Source: Acanthaster planci
Taxonomy: Eukaryota > Echinodermata > Asteroidea > Valvatida > Acanthasteridae
Assembly (NCBI RefSeq): GCF_001949145.1
Contig: NW_019091507.1
Location: forward strand, 168,396 to 232,395
Length of the DNA stretch: 64,000 nucleotides
Direction: 5' to 3'
The notes beneath the pieces are model-generated. The model worked only from the letters and a program-made list of their open reading frames with translations. It searched no databases and had not been told where the DNA came from. How positions within the stretch are numbered: the first letter of the stretch is position 1; the number at the start of each line of letters is the position of its first letter. Both the position numbers and the translations under genes were made by a program. This document shows, piece after piece, positions 34,401 to 49,400 of this stretch.

Positions 34401-37400
34401 TCTTTTTCACTCCCATTAATTCCTTCCAACGGTGGAAAAAAGCTCCAAAGTACATATACATGTACATGTATATCACCACCCTATATGAAATGCCACGTTG
34501 TTTGGCCAAATTTGCACCTGTCCCCCAAGAAAGGCACTTCCCTTAAATTGTCACTGAAGTCTTTGGTACATTGTATGCATATGTGTGCTTCTTTCTGACT
34601 TCTAAATGTGATTCTGTTGTAGCCATTTGTTTTGGTGTCACCACTTGCCCCAATGGCGGGTCTTGCACAAGACCTGACTACTGTGCCAACTGTAATCGAG
34701 GCTACTACTCTCCAAGATGCAGTCGTAAGCATGAGGATTTGAGTTAATCTCAGTCACTGCCATAGCTTTTTGTAGCTAGAACCTGTTTAATTTTAGAAAC
34801 AAGTTTACTCCTGCAAATGGCATGAAAGGGCTCTTAGAAAACTGTTGCCAATGTTAATTTTAAAGGATCGAATGGCGAACACATGATTTGTCTATTCTTA
34901 ACCCTAACTCCCAAAGATGTATGTAAAATCGCATTGAAATTGGAGGATTTGGGACTGACTATTCGGATGTTCAATCAATAATTCTAAATAATATCCAATA
35001 TTTGAATATGTATTTTATAAGATAAAAATTATGGATATAAAAAGGGAAAGATTACAAGGTGGAAAAATTATATTTCACGATGTTAAGAGTAACTGAATAA
35101 GAGTTCAGTGCATATGCCCAACAGTCGAGACAAAAGAGGACTTTTCCTTCAAGGCTTCCTTTTTTTCTCTGTATAGAAAGGTGTTTTGTTTCTGCTTCTG
35201 TTGGAAATTAACCGAATATACATGTATGAATATTCAATTGAATAGCAGGTTGTATGTTCAGATACGTGTACTCAATTATTCAAATTGACCCCCCCCCAAA
35301 ATGCTTATTTTTTATTTAAAGAGAACAAGATAAAGTCGAATTTTTGGGGCCTATTTTATTTCATTTCTGTCTAAAAACTTGTTAAATCCTCATAAAGTAT
35401 ATACATGTACCCTTCTGCCTCGTTAAGGCCATAAAAGTATACCCAAAAATATTTCCACCCAAACAACATCCCACCCCCGAGAATTTAGCTTTAGATCCAT
35501 CTGTGGATTCTTTGTGGTGTATTCATTTATTTTACAGAATGCACACCCATTGCACACTGTGTTGAGGTTTTCTGCAGCAGTTCCTCAAACCAGAAATGTG
35601 ACCGATGTGACGGTGAATTCGGCCCTGCTCTGGGATCAGCCTACAAGAAGACTGATGATATGAGACAATGCATTAGTAAGTGTATAGCTCGAGGCACCAA
35701 CAAAGAAACGATTTTCGAAGCGGGAGGTCCAGTTGTTAGACCATCAGGCATCGGCCATTTAGGACTTGATCCATGGAGCCCCACCCAATTATAGGACCTG
35801 CAAAAAGTAAGGGGGGCAGGCTTCACTGCCCTTGCCCGTCCCTTTCTGTTGCCATTGGCTTGGGGATGTTCAAAACCGACTGTTATTTATTGCAAAAGGG
35901 AAGTCCTACTTACCTTTCAGACTGTCTGGGCCATAGGCTTCCAAAGAGTTGCAACTTCATGACTAGGGAGGTTTATGCATATGTCAGAAGCACTTTTAAA
36001 ACTGCCCACAATATATAGTATGTATGATTTAAACAAATTTTTAAACCCTCCAGAATGTTGACTTGGATCCTTCATATGTCATCATTCAAAACATAAAAGC
36101 ATCATTCAAGAAGAATGTTAATTTGTTTTCAGTCCAAAAGTTCTGCATGTGGCTGTGTTTTGGTAATAACTGTAGTGATAAATCACTTTTTGAATGCAGC
36201 ACAGTTTTCACTTAGGGCCGAGAAATGGCTGGTAAATGAGTCTAGGCTAGGACGTCCAGGTGTAAATCAGAAATGTCTGCAAAGTAGGAGATTCACTGCA
36301 AGTAGAAGTTTCCCATCGCCATTAAAGAAGTGATTATTTGGTGGAGAGTTTCTCAAAGAGTTTGTGCATACCAATAACCATATATTCCAACAACATTCAG
36401 TTGTGCACTGGCACATAATCATTATGGCTTGTCCAAAGGTTGGGTGAACTTGAGTGTGCACGTAGTGTGTTCCCATTCAAAGGGACATGCTAAAACATGC
36501 CACCTTTTGCTCCTGAATGGAGCGGATGAAGTTTGCTTCCGTCAGTCTATCCTTTTCTTCATTTTGTGTTCAGAGCAGTGTTCATGGAGGAGTGACAGCA
36601 ATGCCTGCTACCCGGGATCCTGCACAGACTACCGATGCTCATGCAACAGCGGATTCTCGGGAAGAGACTGCAGAACAAGTGAGTTGGAAATTGTTAGAGG
36701 AAGAGCAAACCTTAACTTGAGAGACAGACACTCTCCAAGATGAAACTACAAGCCTTATTGCAAACTACACATCTCTCTCATAAAATTTGGAGACTTCTCT
36801 CCAGGACCCATGCAGTGTTTAAAGAATTGGATCTTCTCATTTGTGTCTGGCCAAAATAATTCGGAAATGTGAAGTGTTAGTTGTGGGACACAATCTTAAA
36901 CAGCCTTTTGATCAGCCAATGCATGATTTTGAAGAAAACATTCCAAGAAAAGTAATCCACATGAAGACATGTACACCCGTCAGAAGTTATTATTAAACTT
37001 GGTACTTGTTGAACCAAAAATAGAATGCTTTAAATCACTCTCTATTACTTCCTGGTAGTGAGTCATTCGCCAACCCTCTCAGAGCACCGTGCCACCCTGA
37101 TCATGGGGACGACTACTCTAGAATCGCCCACAGTCCAGGGGAGCACAGCCACCGTCTACTCGAATGTCCAGAACTTCAGAAACCTCAGGGTCAACTGGGT
37201 AAGCTCCTACCAACCAACCGGACTGCCGAGCCCCAGCGCCGGTGGACATCCCTACATTGAAAGCGTTGGACTTGGCATTGTGGGTGCAAGAGTCACAGCT
37301 GCTGTGAATCGTGAGTTACTCCCGGAGAAAAATAATTCCAGTCATGTCTGAGGAAGCGTGCGTTAATCAAATCACATTTCAGTGCTGATATGTACCTAAT

Positions 37401-40400
37401 ACTGACTGAATACAATTATCTCCCTCCATTACTATGCTAGGGGGTTCAAGCAGCATTTATTCAGTAGGCTCCCAGGATTGTACAACATCAACGACTGGAA
37501 GGTCCTTTAACCGAGACAGACCCAATACAGCCCTGGTGACCTGTGAGGTGACCTTCACTCTGAACTATAACTCTTGGAACCCATCAACAGGAGACGTGTA
37601 AGTCCAAGAAGCCCACTTGATGTTTATGAATCACTGCGGACCATGTGCATGCCTGAGACAGGCTGTTACTCAGTGTCCACCCCACTAGTTTTCATCTTAA
37701 TGCACACAAACCCAGTTCATGGCAGCAGTAGTATTTAAGCTTACATTTTACCCTTATTTCTCTCTTTGTTAGCATTGAGATTATAGACTAATCAAATATG
37801 GTGCCATAACTGCCGTGGACCCCTGCTCACATGCACATTCTTTAGCTTGATGCGCGTGTGTGCGTTAAGCAAATCAGGACAACCTGTCCTCTCCGAGGAG
37901 GAACAAAAGAGGGCGTTTTTTGAAATGATATTCACAGTCCTTTGGTATGCATTCACGGCATAGGTGCGCAAGTTTATGCTCTTTTGACGCAGAGCACGGT
38001 GAGTATGCACAAAGAAATTAGTCTGGAATGTATGGTCTTTGCGTGCCTGCTGAGCGCGTGCAAGAATCTGGTTGGAACCATCTGTCTTTCTTTTGCTGGT
38101 GAGGGTGCACTTCAGCTCAGGGCGGATTGGTCGAACAGGCATGTGACATTTGCGCAGGTACCACCTGTCCATGAGTGTTGTACCACCGCAGGAATGGTCT
38201 CTAATTCTACTTGTCCAATTACACTTCATTTACTGAGTTCTTGGAGTTGTCTGTACACTACCTTGCAGGGCTCGAAAAAACAAAGTCACTAATACTTTTC
38301 TCAGTATTCTGTATCAAAAGAGATATGAAAATGACCTGCCCTGACAACAGACCTCGACGTTCCTGTTTTATCTGTTTGTGGGTTTGCTGACTTCATAAAA
38401 ATGGCAGGAACTAAAGAAACATGAGGGAAGCTATCGTGCATGTGTTCAATGCAATGATCAGGGATGGATCTAGGAAATTTACGGGGGGGTCAGGCTGGAG
38501 ATTTTTTTTAATGTCTCATTTTTTACAGACAAGCAGAAACGATGATGAAACATTATGCATTGCTTGCATTTTTTTACAGTGGCATTGGTCACCTTACTTT
38601 TTAAGTAGTTATTTTTTTTTCCCGCCCTTTTGTTTTGTCTCAGGTGGCCGGTGTTTACTACCTCTCCCGACCCCTCCCCCTTTATCCATACCCGGGAAGG
38701 TATTATAGCAAAACATTTCCACTCAACTGTAAATCTCATTTAAAAGAGAAAGGTCTGCATATGACACACCAAGAACACCTCAGCGATATGCTCAGAAGTT
38801 TGACCTGACAGAATGAAGTGCAGTCTGTACACATCTGGCTAAACTGTGGCTAAACTGCACGTGGGGAGCAGGCGTCTCCGGCAGAAAGCAGGAGTCAATT
38901 GCCCTGGCCTCTTCCCACAGTTTCTCTATTTGAACTTTTGAAATGTCACACAACTCACGTACAAGCAACATGGCTTTCAGTGCCTCCTTCAAAGATTGGG
39001 AGTGCCCGCGTGTGTTGCCTTGTGAGAAATTTCACACTTTTTACACTGATACTGTATTTGGTCAGGCCTCATCAAATTTGATAGCTATAAGCGTAGGGCA
39101 GCAAATTGTCTTTCCAACAATTGTACTCTGAACAATGAGACTTCTATACTCATTGATGTATCTCTTAAGAGGAATAAGTGTATTTCACAATCTTTTACAT
39201 TCTACCTGTTGAATTGCAGACTGCGGATTGATGTGTCTGCAACAAACGGCGGGTACCTGAAGCTTTTCAACAGGGACTTGTCCAATCGCATCAGCACACG
39301 CTACTACAGCGGCCGAACAAGCTCCGCCTACTCAACTTTCACCTTTGACTTTGTGGAGCCCTACCACTGCGTCGGTGCTGCTGGAGGATGCAGAACAAGC
39401 ATGCTGAATGCAGGAAATGATGTAACCACACAGGTTAGATTGTTTAACTGACAATTCAGAGATGTCGCTTTTCCGGTTTTATCAGGATTTTTGGGTTTTT
39501 TTAAACGGTCCCCGGAAATTCCATGTTTCCGTTTTTTCCCTTCTGGGTCAAAAGAAAATACAAATGGGAATGCATTTATTTATTTTCATTTCTGTGCGTC
39601 TCAGTTTCAGTGCCAGTCACGCACTGCTTGCACATGTGCAGCCATTAGTGGCCTTAAAGCAAGGCTTCCGAGCTTGCATACGATGCAGCGTGATGCACTG
39701 CCGGCATGCCTTCTGAAATGACCAGAGTTTCAGCAGCGCCAAGTAGTCTACTATATTGTACACCATATGTGGGTGGTTAGCGTACTGAGCCATTTATTAC
39801 ACATCCTTGAATTCAAACTATCAAGTCAGTCAGCGATTCCCAGTAGCAGTGATTGTGTGAATAGGAATATTGTACACAACAAACCGGGAACCAAGCATAT
39901 CATCGTGCACTTGTGTTTTGCTGGAAGAGCTGTTGATTGATGTCTGCACCGTAATCTTGCATGGTTTGGAGGGAACAAAATCTCATATGTCATGCTACAG
40001 AATTTGTCAAAATATGGAAACATTGAAAATTTTAGAAAGAATGGACAACTTAAAAGCCTTTGAATCAAAGGTGGAATGTAAGTGGAACCAGACATGACTG
40101 TACAAGAAAAGAACCCTGGTTTGTTATGCGCTCCGTTGCCTACGCTCAACGGTGCACTTCAATGTTATTTGCTACGATTAATAAAGTTCCGGTTTTTAAG
40201 AGCAGACCCTGTGGCATCTCTGCTGTTGAACTGTGCTTGCATGTATTTTTCTTAATGTTTGCAAGTAGAGGACGAGACGAACTGTTTCGAGAACTCCGGA
40301 ACTTCGGTTGTATAAAAAAAATTAGTTGGAAAGGACAGGAATCGAACTGCCGTTGTTAAATCCACAATTCAAAATTTAACATACACAGTATATGCAGGGC

Positions 40401-43400
40401 CCGATATGCATGGTTGGACACTTGCCAGATTCCCTGAAACAGTGTGGCTCAATTTATACGGTACGTGTTACTTGTACAGCAAAAATGGCTCTTACCACTA
40501 CGGTTCTTACCCCTATGAGTCGTGTTACCAGCATTACCGGCGGATGGCCATTGTTTTCATTAGCGGCACAAAGTGTGAATAAACAAAAAAATCAGCCCAA
40601 TACCTTGCACAGTAGATGCAGATATTTACTCTAGTTTTTGACGGGGAAACTTCAGCTTGTAGCTGTCGGGATTGATTTTTTTAGCAGTTTTAATGAATTA
40701 AAGGTCTTTTTGTTATAACTTCTGGTCCGATGACCTCATCGGCCCAATTTTTTGCACAAACATTGCATGCATTAGAGTCACTGTATCTATCAATTTTCAA
40801 GCCATTCCGGCAAATTTTGCCACAGACATCTATTCAAAATAGATTTTAATCATGTTTTAAACCTGTCGCTAGAGGGCATTGGTACATGGTTTGAGGAAAA
40901 CAATTGTGTCGGAGACTAATACCGTTGAAAGTAGGTTCATATCCATTACCAATTTCAAATTCAATGGTGGTGGCCTAGTGATGTGCTCCAGGGCTTAAGG
41001 TGTGGAATTTACTGAGCGCTCGTGACCATTTTCTGTTTAAATGGTCCTAACAGGTGCACCATGCACCAATGAAGTTGACGTTTTCCTAGCATCCCTTCTC
41101 CTCTTTGGCAGTGCCAGGTGCTTGCTTTGTCAGAGCAGATACTGCCCTGGGCATTTAGCATTAACAATTCTTGCTCTCCTTGAATATTAGAGAGAATTAA
41201 GACCAAAAAAGAATTTCTCATGCCTGCCACTTCCAGTTTCCCCTTTATCAGCAGTTTCTTTTAATTTTCTTTTTTTTTGTAAAAGTTGCAATATATTTTT
41301 GACTTTTTATTCTGTTCTTGTAAAGATCTGTTGCAGTAAATACAAGTTTAACACCTCTTGAATGGTGCCAACTCCTACACATTTATCTGGTCAAATGTCA
41401 TGAAAATCCATCCTCCATTTGGAACAATCTGCCACCTAAAAGAAAAGACCACCACCTCTTCGGTTTGAACAAGGCAGACGAGAAACTGTGTTTTTGACTT
41501 GTTTTACTTTGCCTAACAACACCAGCTGTTTCCTTTTGTATGCGCAATGATCGGCTTTGTTTGAGCTCTCCAATTTTGCAATACATTTTGCAGGGAGCGA
41601 TAACAGTCACATGGCAAGGCTGGGCCGACGATCTGGCTGGTATTAAGGAGTATGACCTGGTAGTGCGACAGCTATCCGGTAGCCATGGCAGCGAGATGAC
41701 AGAAATCTATGACAGTCCACCCGTATATTCTGGAGTGACCAGCTCAGGCCAGAGGGTCACTTTACCCCATGTTGGTAGGTTGCAGAGGCCATTGGATGTA
41801 TTCTGTGGTAGGTTGCAGAGGCCATAATATTTATTCTGTGGTAGGTTGCAGAGGCCATAATATGTATTCTGTGGTAGGTTGCAGAGGCCATAATATTTAT
41901 TCTGTGGTTGGTTGCAAAGGCCATGGTTTGCATTGTATGTAGTCTGTTGTATGTGTAGGTTACTTTATACCAGCCCTCACTTTATTAAAATTGGTTTGAA
42001 GGGGTTTCATGAAGAGTGAGGTCATGTTCTTAGAATTGGTTCAAGTACCAGTTTGGCTAGTTTCTCTGCAAGCCACCTAGAGAGTTTCCCTCAATAATTA
42101 ATTAATTGACAGTATTTTCTGTTGAGTAAATAGACTCAATTGAGTTTCTTCATTAGATGTATATTTTGGTCAATTACAGAACATCATCATTTCTGTGGTT
42201 GAAGGAAGGCATTAATTGCTTCTCTCTTTCCCACCTGTTTTCCAGGTGTGTACTCAGTCATCCTCACTGTCGTTGACAACGCCGGCAACTTCAGACTCTG
42301 CAGGCGTTTCATTTTCTTTGATAACGATCCCAGTGATGTCACCATTCAGACCGATTCCCCTCTGCGTGTGACCTCAGCATCTTCAAAGACTGACTACCTG
42401 TGGCTGACCAGTCTGAACTCTGGCGGGCCAACCTCGGTAGATTTAGTCTGGACAAACCGATTCATTAACGTGCATCATGTAAACCAAGGACTTCTGAAAC
42501 CAATTGGATCCTACACTGCCGGTTTCATTGACAGTGGTAATTACCTTAATTTGTTTGGTGTATTTAAATGTGTAAATAATTGTTAGCTGTAACACTGAGT
42601 AAAAATTTTGTGAATACAAATCACTTTTATTTTCCTAGATTATGATCAGAACTTTGGGCGGCGTGGCCGTGCAGCTATCCCTCATGCACTTGGTGTGACG
42701 CAGTTTCGCGTCTTTTACGACATCGACCACAGCGGCGGTAGGACCACTGTTGCAGTGAGCGATGGCAACTCCGACAACTGGAGAAACGAAGCCACAAGCA
42801 CGCAGGCGACGTACTACCTGAGGTTAGTGGACGGCGATTCTATACGATTCTGGGTGGAGGCCAGGGACCTTGCAGGTCACTCTGTGAGGGACAGCGTGTT
42901 GGTCCACACCGACTCATCCCCGCCAATTATTGAAGACTTCTGGCTGGTACGGGACGGAGAGGTGAACCTGGCCATTCATAACTCAGACGATCTGCATGAA
43001 ATGAGGTAAGTGTTGTTCTTGTTACGCATCATGGTAGAATGACCTCAGTTGTAATAAATAAAGTGATACAGCACACAGTACATATCTCTGCTTATACCTT
43101 GGGCAAAATACTTGTGCGGGACACTATGCGCAAAAATGCTCATTGTGCAAGCTCAGGAACTAGTAGTTCTCAATCTGGTGTAGGCCTAAGCATTGTTGTA
43201 TTCAAGTCTATAACAAGCCTCTGTTCGGCCATCACAAGTCACTCAATCTTAAGCCAATTCATAAGCTATTCAAATGAGCTGTGACAAAAGCATCTTTTTG
43301 TCATTTTTCACCCTGTTACTTATGATTGGCCTTGTGATGGGACTTGTGACTGGCCTTGTGAAGGGACTTGTGACTGGCCTTGGGAAGGGACTTGTTNNNN

Positions 43401-46400
43401 NNNNNNNNNNNNNNNNNNNNNNNNNNNNNNNNNNNNNNNNNNNNNNNNNNNNNNNNNNNNNNNNNNNNNNNNNNNNNNNNNNNNNNNNNNNNNNNNNNNN
43501 NNNNNGACTTGTGACTGGCCTTGTGAAGGGACTTGTGACTGGCCTTGGGAAGGGACTTGTTACTGGTCTTGGGAAGGGACTTGTGACTGGCCTTGGGAAG
43601 GGACTCGTGACTGGCCTTGTGAGGGAACTTGTGACTGACCTTGGGAAGGGACCTGTGACTGGCCTTTGGAAGGGAGTTGTGACTGGCTTTGTGAAGGGAC
43701 TTGTTAAAGGACTTGTGATGGACTCGAATGAAACACTAGGTGTACATGTAAGTCAAAAGGTATCTTCTGGCTCAGTTTGTTTGTTGTTGATCGTTCTATT
43801 TAGAGTGTTTTTGTCCTTGTTTGTGTACTTTCTGCATCAAAATTTGTTTGTGGGAGAAGGGAGGAAGAGCTTTTTCTGGAAAAGCCGAATAGTAAGAATG
43901 CTTGAATGGCACTGTCCAGAGGTTTCAGGTTCAAATCCCAAGTTGGCAAACTTCTCAGCTCATTTAAATCTCACCTGACATGTAATCTGATGTGACCCTT
44001 GGAATGGAAAAATAGTAGCTGAAAAGGGTATCTGGCTTTGTTTTTCAACCTGCAGAAGCCAAACGGATGTAAATGACAAATATTTCTGACATTCTTTAAC
44101 ACTTTAATTGTGAACCCAACTGATGCGCAAAGTGGGAAATACAACTGACTATCCAGTGAAATTACAGATCTCCAGTGCAGCTCAGAAATTGAAACTTATT
44201 ATTTTCTGGATGAGTCAAATGGAACGTAAAGACTTTTCCTTCCCCCCCCCACAGTGTTGCATTTAGGACATACGACATTCACAGCGGAGTCAGAACTATC
44301 CACTGGCGTCTCTGGGACCCCGTCACAGAGACAGAGTATGGAAGCCAGACAATTCCTGCCAGGAGAATCAATGCGGTATGTGCGGCAAGACAGACTTTGA
44401 ATATTTTACTCGGCTTGAAACCTAGTGCCTCAAAAAATAACATTCCTGCCAAATTCATTTTTTTGTCATAAGTTCATCAATGCAGTGTTTTGAAAGACCT
44501 TATAACAACTTTGCTCGTTTTCAGGGAAAGCACATCAAGTGTGCAATTCAGTTGGAAAAAATATAAGTGAAACAGAGTTAAACAATGAAAAGGACAATTT
44601 CTGAACATTTCCCTTTAATTTTGTCATGTCCTCTGCTTAAGATAATTATTCATAGAGATTTGCAGCGCATTACATTAACATAGTGCATATTTTGCAATTT
44701 TAGGACACGGACTGTGATCCAGTTAGCTGTATGTGTGTCCCGATTGGTGACTGTTATGCCGCAGACTACGGATTTAATCCAACTTTCCACATTGGTGCCC
44801 ATGACACTGATTACTTCATCACTCTGACGGTTACCAACCATGCCAGACTGGTAACAACTCAAACAATCCGGGTATGTGCAGATTAGACCCAAAAGCAACT
44901 TTGGACTATTGAGATTTCTTACCATTTTAGTTGGGGTGAGTTCGTGTCAGTTTGCATTTGCAATTCTCAGGTCGGATCGGTTAGGAAAAGCCGTCGTGGT
45001 AAAAAACCCAATAAGTGTAAAAAAAAACATGCAACAGTGTGAAAATTCAAATGGTTCATATTACCACAGACTGCAGAGTCACAATGCCTGGTATAACGAA
45101 GAGTTTTCCCCTGCTCTACTCATTTCTACACTCCAACCAGGACTTTGAAAGAAATACGTTTTAACACTTTTCTGCTCTCTCGATAATTATTCCAGAAGAA
45201 TTTATGCAATGTGTATAAGTTTGGCTAAAACTCCCCCCCCAAACAAAAAACTTTTCTCTGGTCGATCTAGATATTTTTGTTTTTACAGAGGGAGCATGTT
45301 TGATTTTAGGTCTGTTCTTGTCGGTTTTACTTCAACTTTTCATGGGTTGTGGTTGTGTTTGGTTTTAGGGGAGCTGATATTCGTTTTCAGGTTGGTTTGG
45401 CTTGGTCAATCTGACCCGATGCATCAATCACGGCAGTAAGTAGCTGGTGCATTAATGCAGACTGTCTATGTATAAATAATTTGACTCTGCACATCATTTA
45501 TAACTTTGTCCGACTCGCAGGTAACAGTGGACACATCCGCTCCCCAAGCCGGTGTGGTGCATGATGGGATACGTGGATCCAATGAGGTGGACTTTCAGGA
45601 AGGCAGTGACCTCTCGGCTCACTGGGAAGGGTTCTTTGACAAGGAAAGTGGCGTCAAGTTTTACCAGTATCTGTTTGCCACATCTTGCTGGATGCATGAG
45701 GCCGCAATTGGAAGAGTCAGAGATGAGGTAAGTTGTAAATGGACCTGGATTTTCCTTGTGTGAAGGCCTGACTGAGTGAAATTGTCTTTTTCACATATTG
45801 ATGAATGGCCAGTTTGAAGCTTTCAAATTGTTGATAAAATTTCACATTGCTAATAAGTTAAGCTTATGTATCGCTCAGTTAGTTAAGCAGTGAGCACAAT
45901 TCTTTTGTGACAATGATGTTGGGGGTGAGGGGGACTGTTAGTGGCAATTTTTTCATGTTACCATCTCTTCAGATGACAAGGACTACTTCCACTCATGCGA
46001 GTTGGACAGCGCCCTCTCCTGGCCGATACTACGTCACTGTCATTGCGTACAACCGAGCCCTGGAGCCATCAGAGGTTGTCTGCTCTGATGGCGTCGTGAT
46101 CGATGGGAGCCCTCCTGAGTTGTCTCAGATCGTCATTGGCTACGTTCGGATGTGGCCGGGACTGGCCAAGGATGCTGAGGGTCGGACGTGGTATATTGAT
46201 GAGCGCCGTAGGAAGACGGAGCTGTTTAATGCATCCAGTGGATGCAGGTAGGCTGCTCCTGAGTCCAAAGATGATAGGCCTTCTTATCACACTCATTTTG
46301 CCGATACTAGAGCTTAAGAATGGTGTTCATGAAAATCATTTGGAGACTGCTGAGCTTGTGTCTTTGAGCAAGATACACCACAGTGGTGGCTCCTGTGCAC

Positions 46401-49400
46401 TTGATTCCTTTCTTGTGTACCTGAACTGCCAAGGAATGTCAAATAATTTCTCACACGTCACTCTTGTTCTGCATCTAGTTCCAAGGCTGCTATGGTAGAC
46501 GATCTGTCTGTTTATCCTGAGATGGTCAGCACCAATGACTCCTCAGTGATACTCCGTGGAGACCTGGATTGCCTGTGGATCCCAGCCATTGAAGAGAAGT
46601 TCTTCCTTCCAACTGACAAACACGTATGTTTTCTTTGATCAGATCTAAAAAAAAAATGGTCTAGTCACATAGCTTGATGTTCCAGAACTTGTTACAAAAT
46701 ATGCTCAAGTTTATATTTCAGCTGGGGCAATTACTGATGGGTAAGCCACATCCAAATGTCATGGCTATGGCTGCCATTAATATACCAGTTGCCAGCTAGC
46801 AGCTGAACTTATTCCAATAAACATGTTTGATAATATGAAACCTAGCCAATTATTTCAGAAGTAGCATCAGAATAAGATGCACCATGGTAAATAGCTTGAT
46901 CTGGCTTACAGGGAACAATGATATATTTTGCCCGTGTACTATCCGCTCTGAGCGGTAACAAAAGAGGGCGTGTTTTTAAATGAAATTAACAGTCCTGTGG
47001 TACAAACTTGCTGCATAGGCACACCTGTTTATGCGCATTTAATGTGGGGCATACACAGTACGTACAACAAATTTATTCTGGATTGAATGGTCTTCCACGA
47101 CGAATGGATTGGAAAACTTTGTATGAGTCCATCTTTCTTTCGTCGGTGAAGGTGCACATCATTTTAGTGTCGATAGTTCTAAATGGTTTGGATGCCTAGT
47201 TTGCACAAATGGTAAGAAGAAATCCCCCCAGCATACATTTTCATTGGCATTTTGTGTCGTCAATGACAGGTGAATGTTTCCTGGATGGGAGAGGATCCCG
47301 AGAGCTCCATCTACGACTACCAGATTGGGTACACCTTAGATCACAGGCCTGACTTCGTAGCCAGCATATCAACATCAGGTCATGACCACTTTGTAATGTA
47401 CCATCCCGATATCAGCCACGGGTCTGTTCTACATCTGATTCTGACGGCAGTGAACAAGGCCCAGCTATCAACGACCAAGGTGTGTACATGTTATGATCAC
47501 TATACTGGACTTAAAATAAGAAATGATATGGTCTACTACTATCAATAACCATGTATACTATGGTACTAGTCCTCCGTGTTGATGTTGTCTTGGTTTGTGC
47601 AGGGGATCGGTCCAGTTATAGTGGACACCACCCCACCCATTTTTGTTGGGCATGTCGCTGTCCGTGTGGAGGGTGAGTACTTAGTTGCTGAATGGGGAGA
47701 CGACGGCTTCACTGATGATGAGGATACAGGCCTGAGATATCAAGTTGCCATTGGTGAGTTTATATCAGACCTGCCTCTATTAAATGCCATTATTTTCTTT
47801 AATGATTGTGTGCATTTTAAATGGGTTGCCTGATGGGCCTTTTGACTTTCATTTCAAGAAAGTGTTCAGTGTAGTGGAGAGAAAAGTTGCTCTAGCAACA
47901 TTGATTAAAATTGCATATAAATCACAACTTCAAGGATTAATTTTTCCCTCTTTCGATGTTGGACGTTTCCTCATACTGCAATAACTAAGACATTGACATT
48001 AATGTAATCAGTAGAATTTATCTTTCTTCACACAAATTACTTTCACGCATCATTGCAGGTAGCAGCCCAGGTGGCACGGAGACCCTTTCTTACCTGACAG
48101 AAAAATACTACAGAATTGGTCCGTGTTCATCCCAAACATCCTGTGCGGCATTCTCATTGGATGACCTAAACTGGCATCTCCATGGTGACCATGAATATTA
48201 CGTGTCTGTCAGAGCACAGAATGGTGCTGGATTGACAACAGTGGGGATCTCATCTGTTTATAGACACATTGTGCAGTTGCCATCCCTGGGCGTTGTATTG
48301 GATGTTGCTCCGCCAGGAGAAGAAGTGGCTGTGGACTTTGGGGTAATATACGCTGAAAGCAAAGCTACCTAGTACAAATGATATTTTCCTAAACCGATAG
48401 AAAAAACTAATCAAGCTATTTCCATAAATTACTCAATCAAAAACCAATACTCTCATCAACGATTAAGGAAAGCTCATACTCAGTCTGATCGAAAGTGAAT
48501 AGGATCATGAATATTTAAAATTTTTCACAAAGATTCTTGTGGCAAATCTGCAAACAATAAACACATTTTGACAGTGGCAAATTTTGCTGGAAATATGTTT
48601 TGACGTCAAATCTTGTTTGGATTTTGACTCAAGTGAGGCAAGAAATGGCTTTTAGACAGTTCATTGTTTAACTTCAATAATGGTAGTAACCAAATAGTTC
48701 CAGTCAAAGGGAAACCATAATTAGCCAGCCAGCTGATTTCTGCTGTTCTGACCTGTCTCCCCCTGATAGGTTGCCCAGGACATAGACGTGCAGATGGACA
48801 CCACCAGCATCTCAGCTCGGTGGTATGGCTTTGAGCATCCCCATCTTGATATCAGCTACGAGATTGCCGTCGGATTGGAAGGTGACATCTCAGATGTCAG
48901 TGGTGGTTACATCGGTATTGGCAATGTAACTTTCTATCATCTGGACGGACTGAATCTTACTCTACTCATGGTAAATAGGGGAAATGCACAAAACTTGACA
49001 TGACCCTGGTTACATGCATTTCTTGAAGGAAAGCATAGACTTTTTGAACTCAGTCTCAGATTGATCTCCAAGCTGCGCATTTGAGCACATGCCACACATG
49101 GGCGAAACGGGGGGGGGAGAATTGAACAGGCTACCCCCGCCCCATTTTACTTGAAGGCCTACTTTAGTTTTATTCATTTATTTATTTGCAGAAGCAATCT
49201 GTTATTTGCCAAAGATGGAGCATCTTCACTAAACAAAACTTGCCCTCATATGGGTTTCCGTGTCCTTAGACACAAGTTCCGCAGGGACTCTTGTGGAATC
49301 AAACCCCTCGAGACAGGTTTTGCCCCAACGTAATTGTGGGAAATGCCAAGTTTTGCCAAATTCTGTGCAAATGGAATCAAGACTTATTCCCCAAGAGTAT

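Noticed and set aside
37942-38292. 116-residue open frame
   Set aside because: Overlaps dispersed repeat B and lacks coding features.
40325-40362. AGGAATCGAACTGCC resembling a tRNA T-arm
   Set aside because: No matching acceptor, D or anticodon arms nearby on either strand.
43274-43978. 234-residue open frame through the minisatellite
   Set aside because: Made of 24-bp repeats and Ns, no splice support, and exons 12 and 13 join correctly without it.
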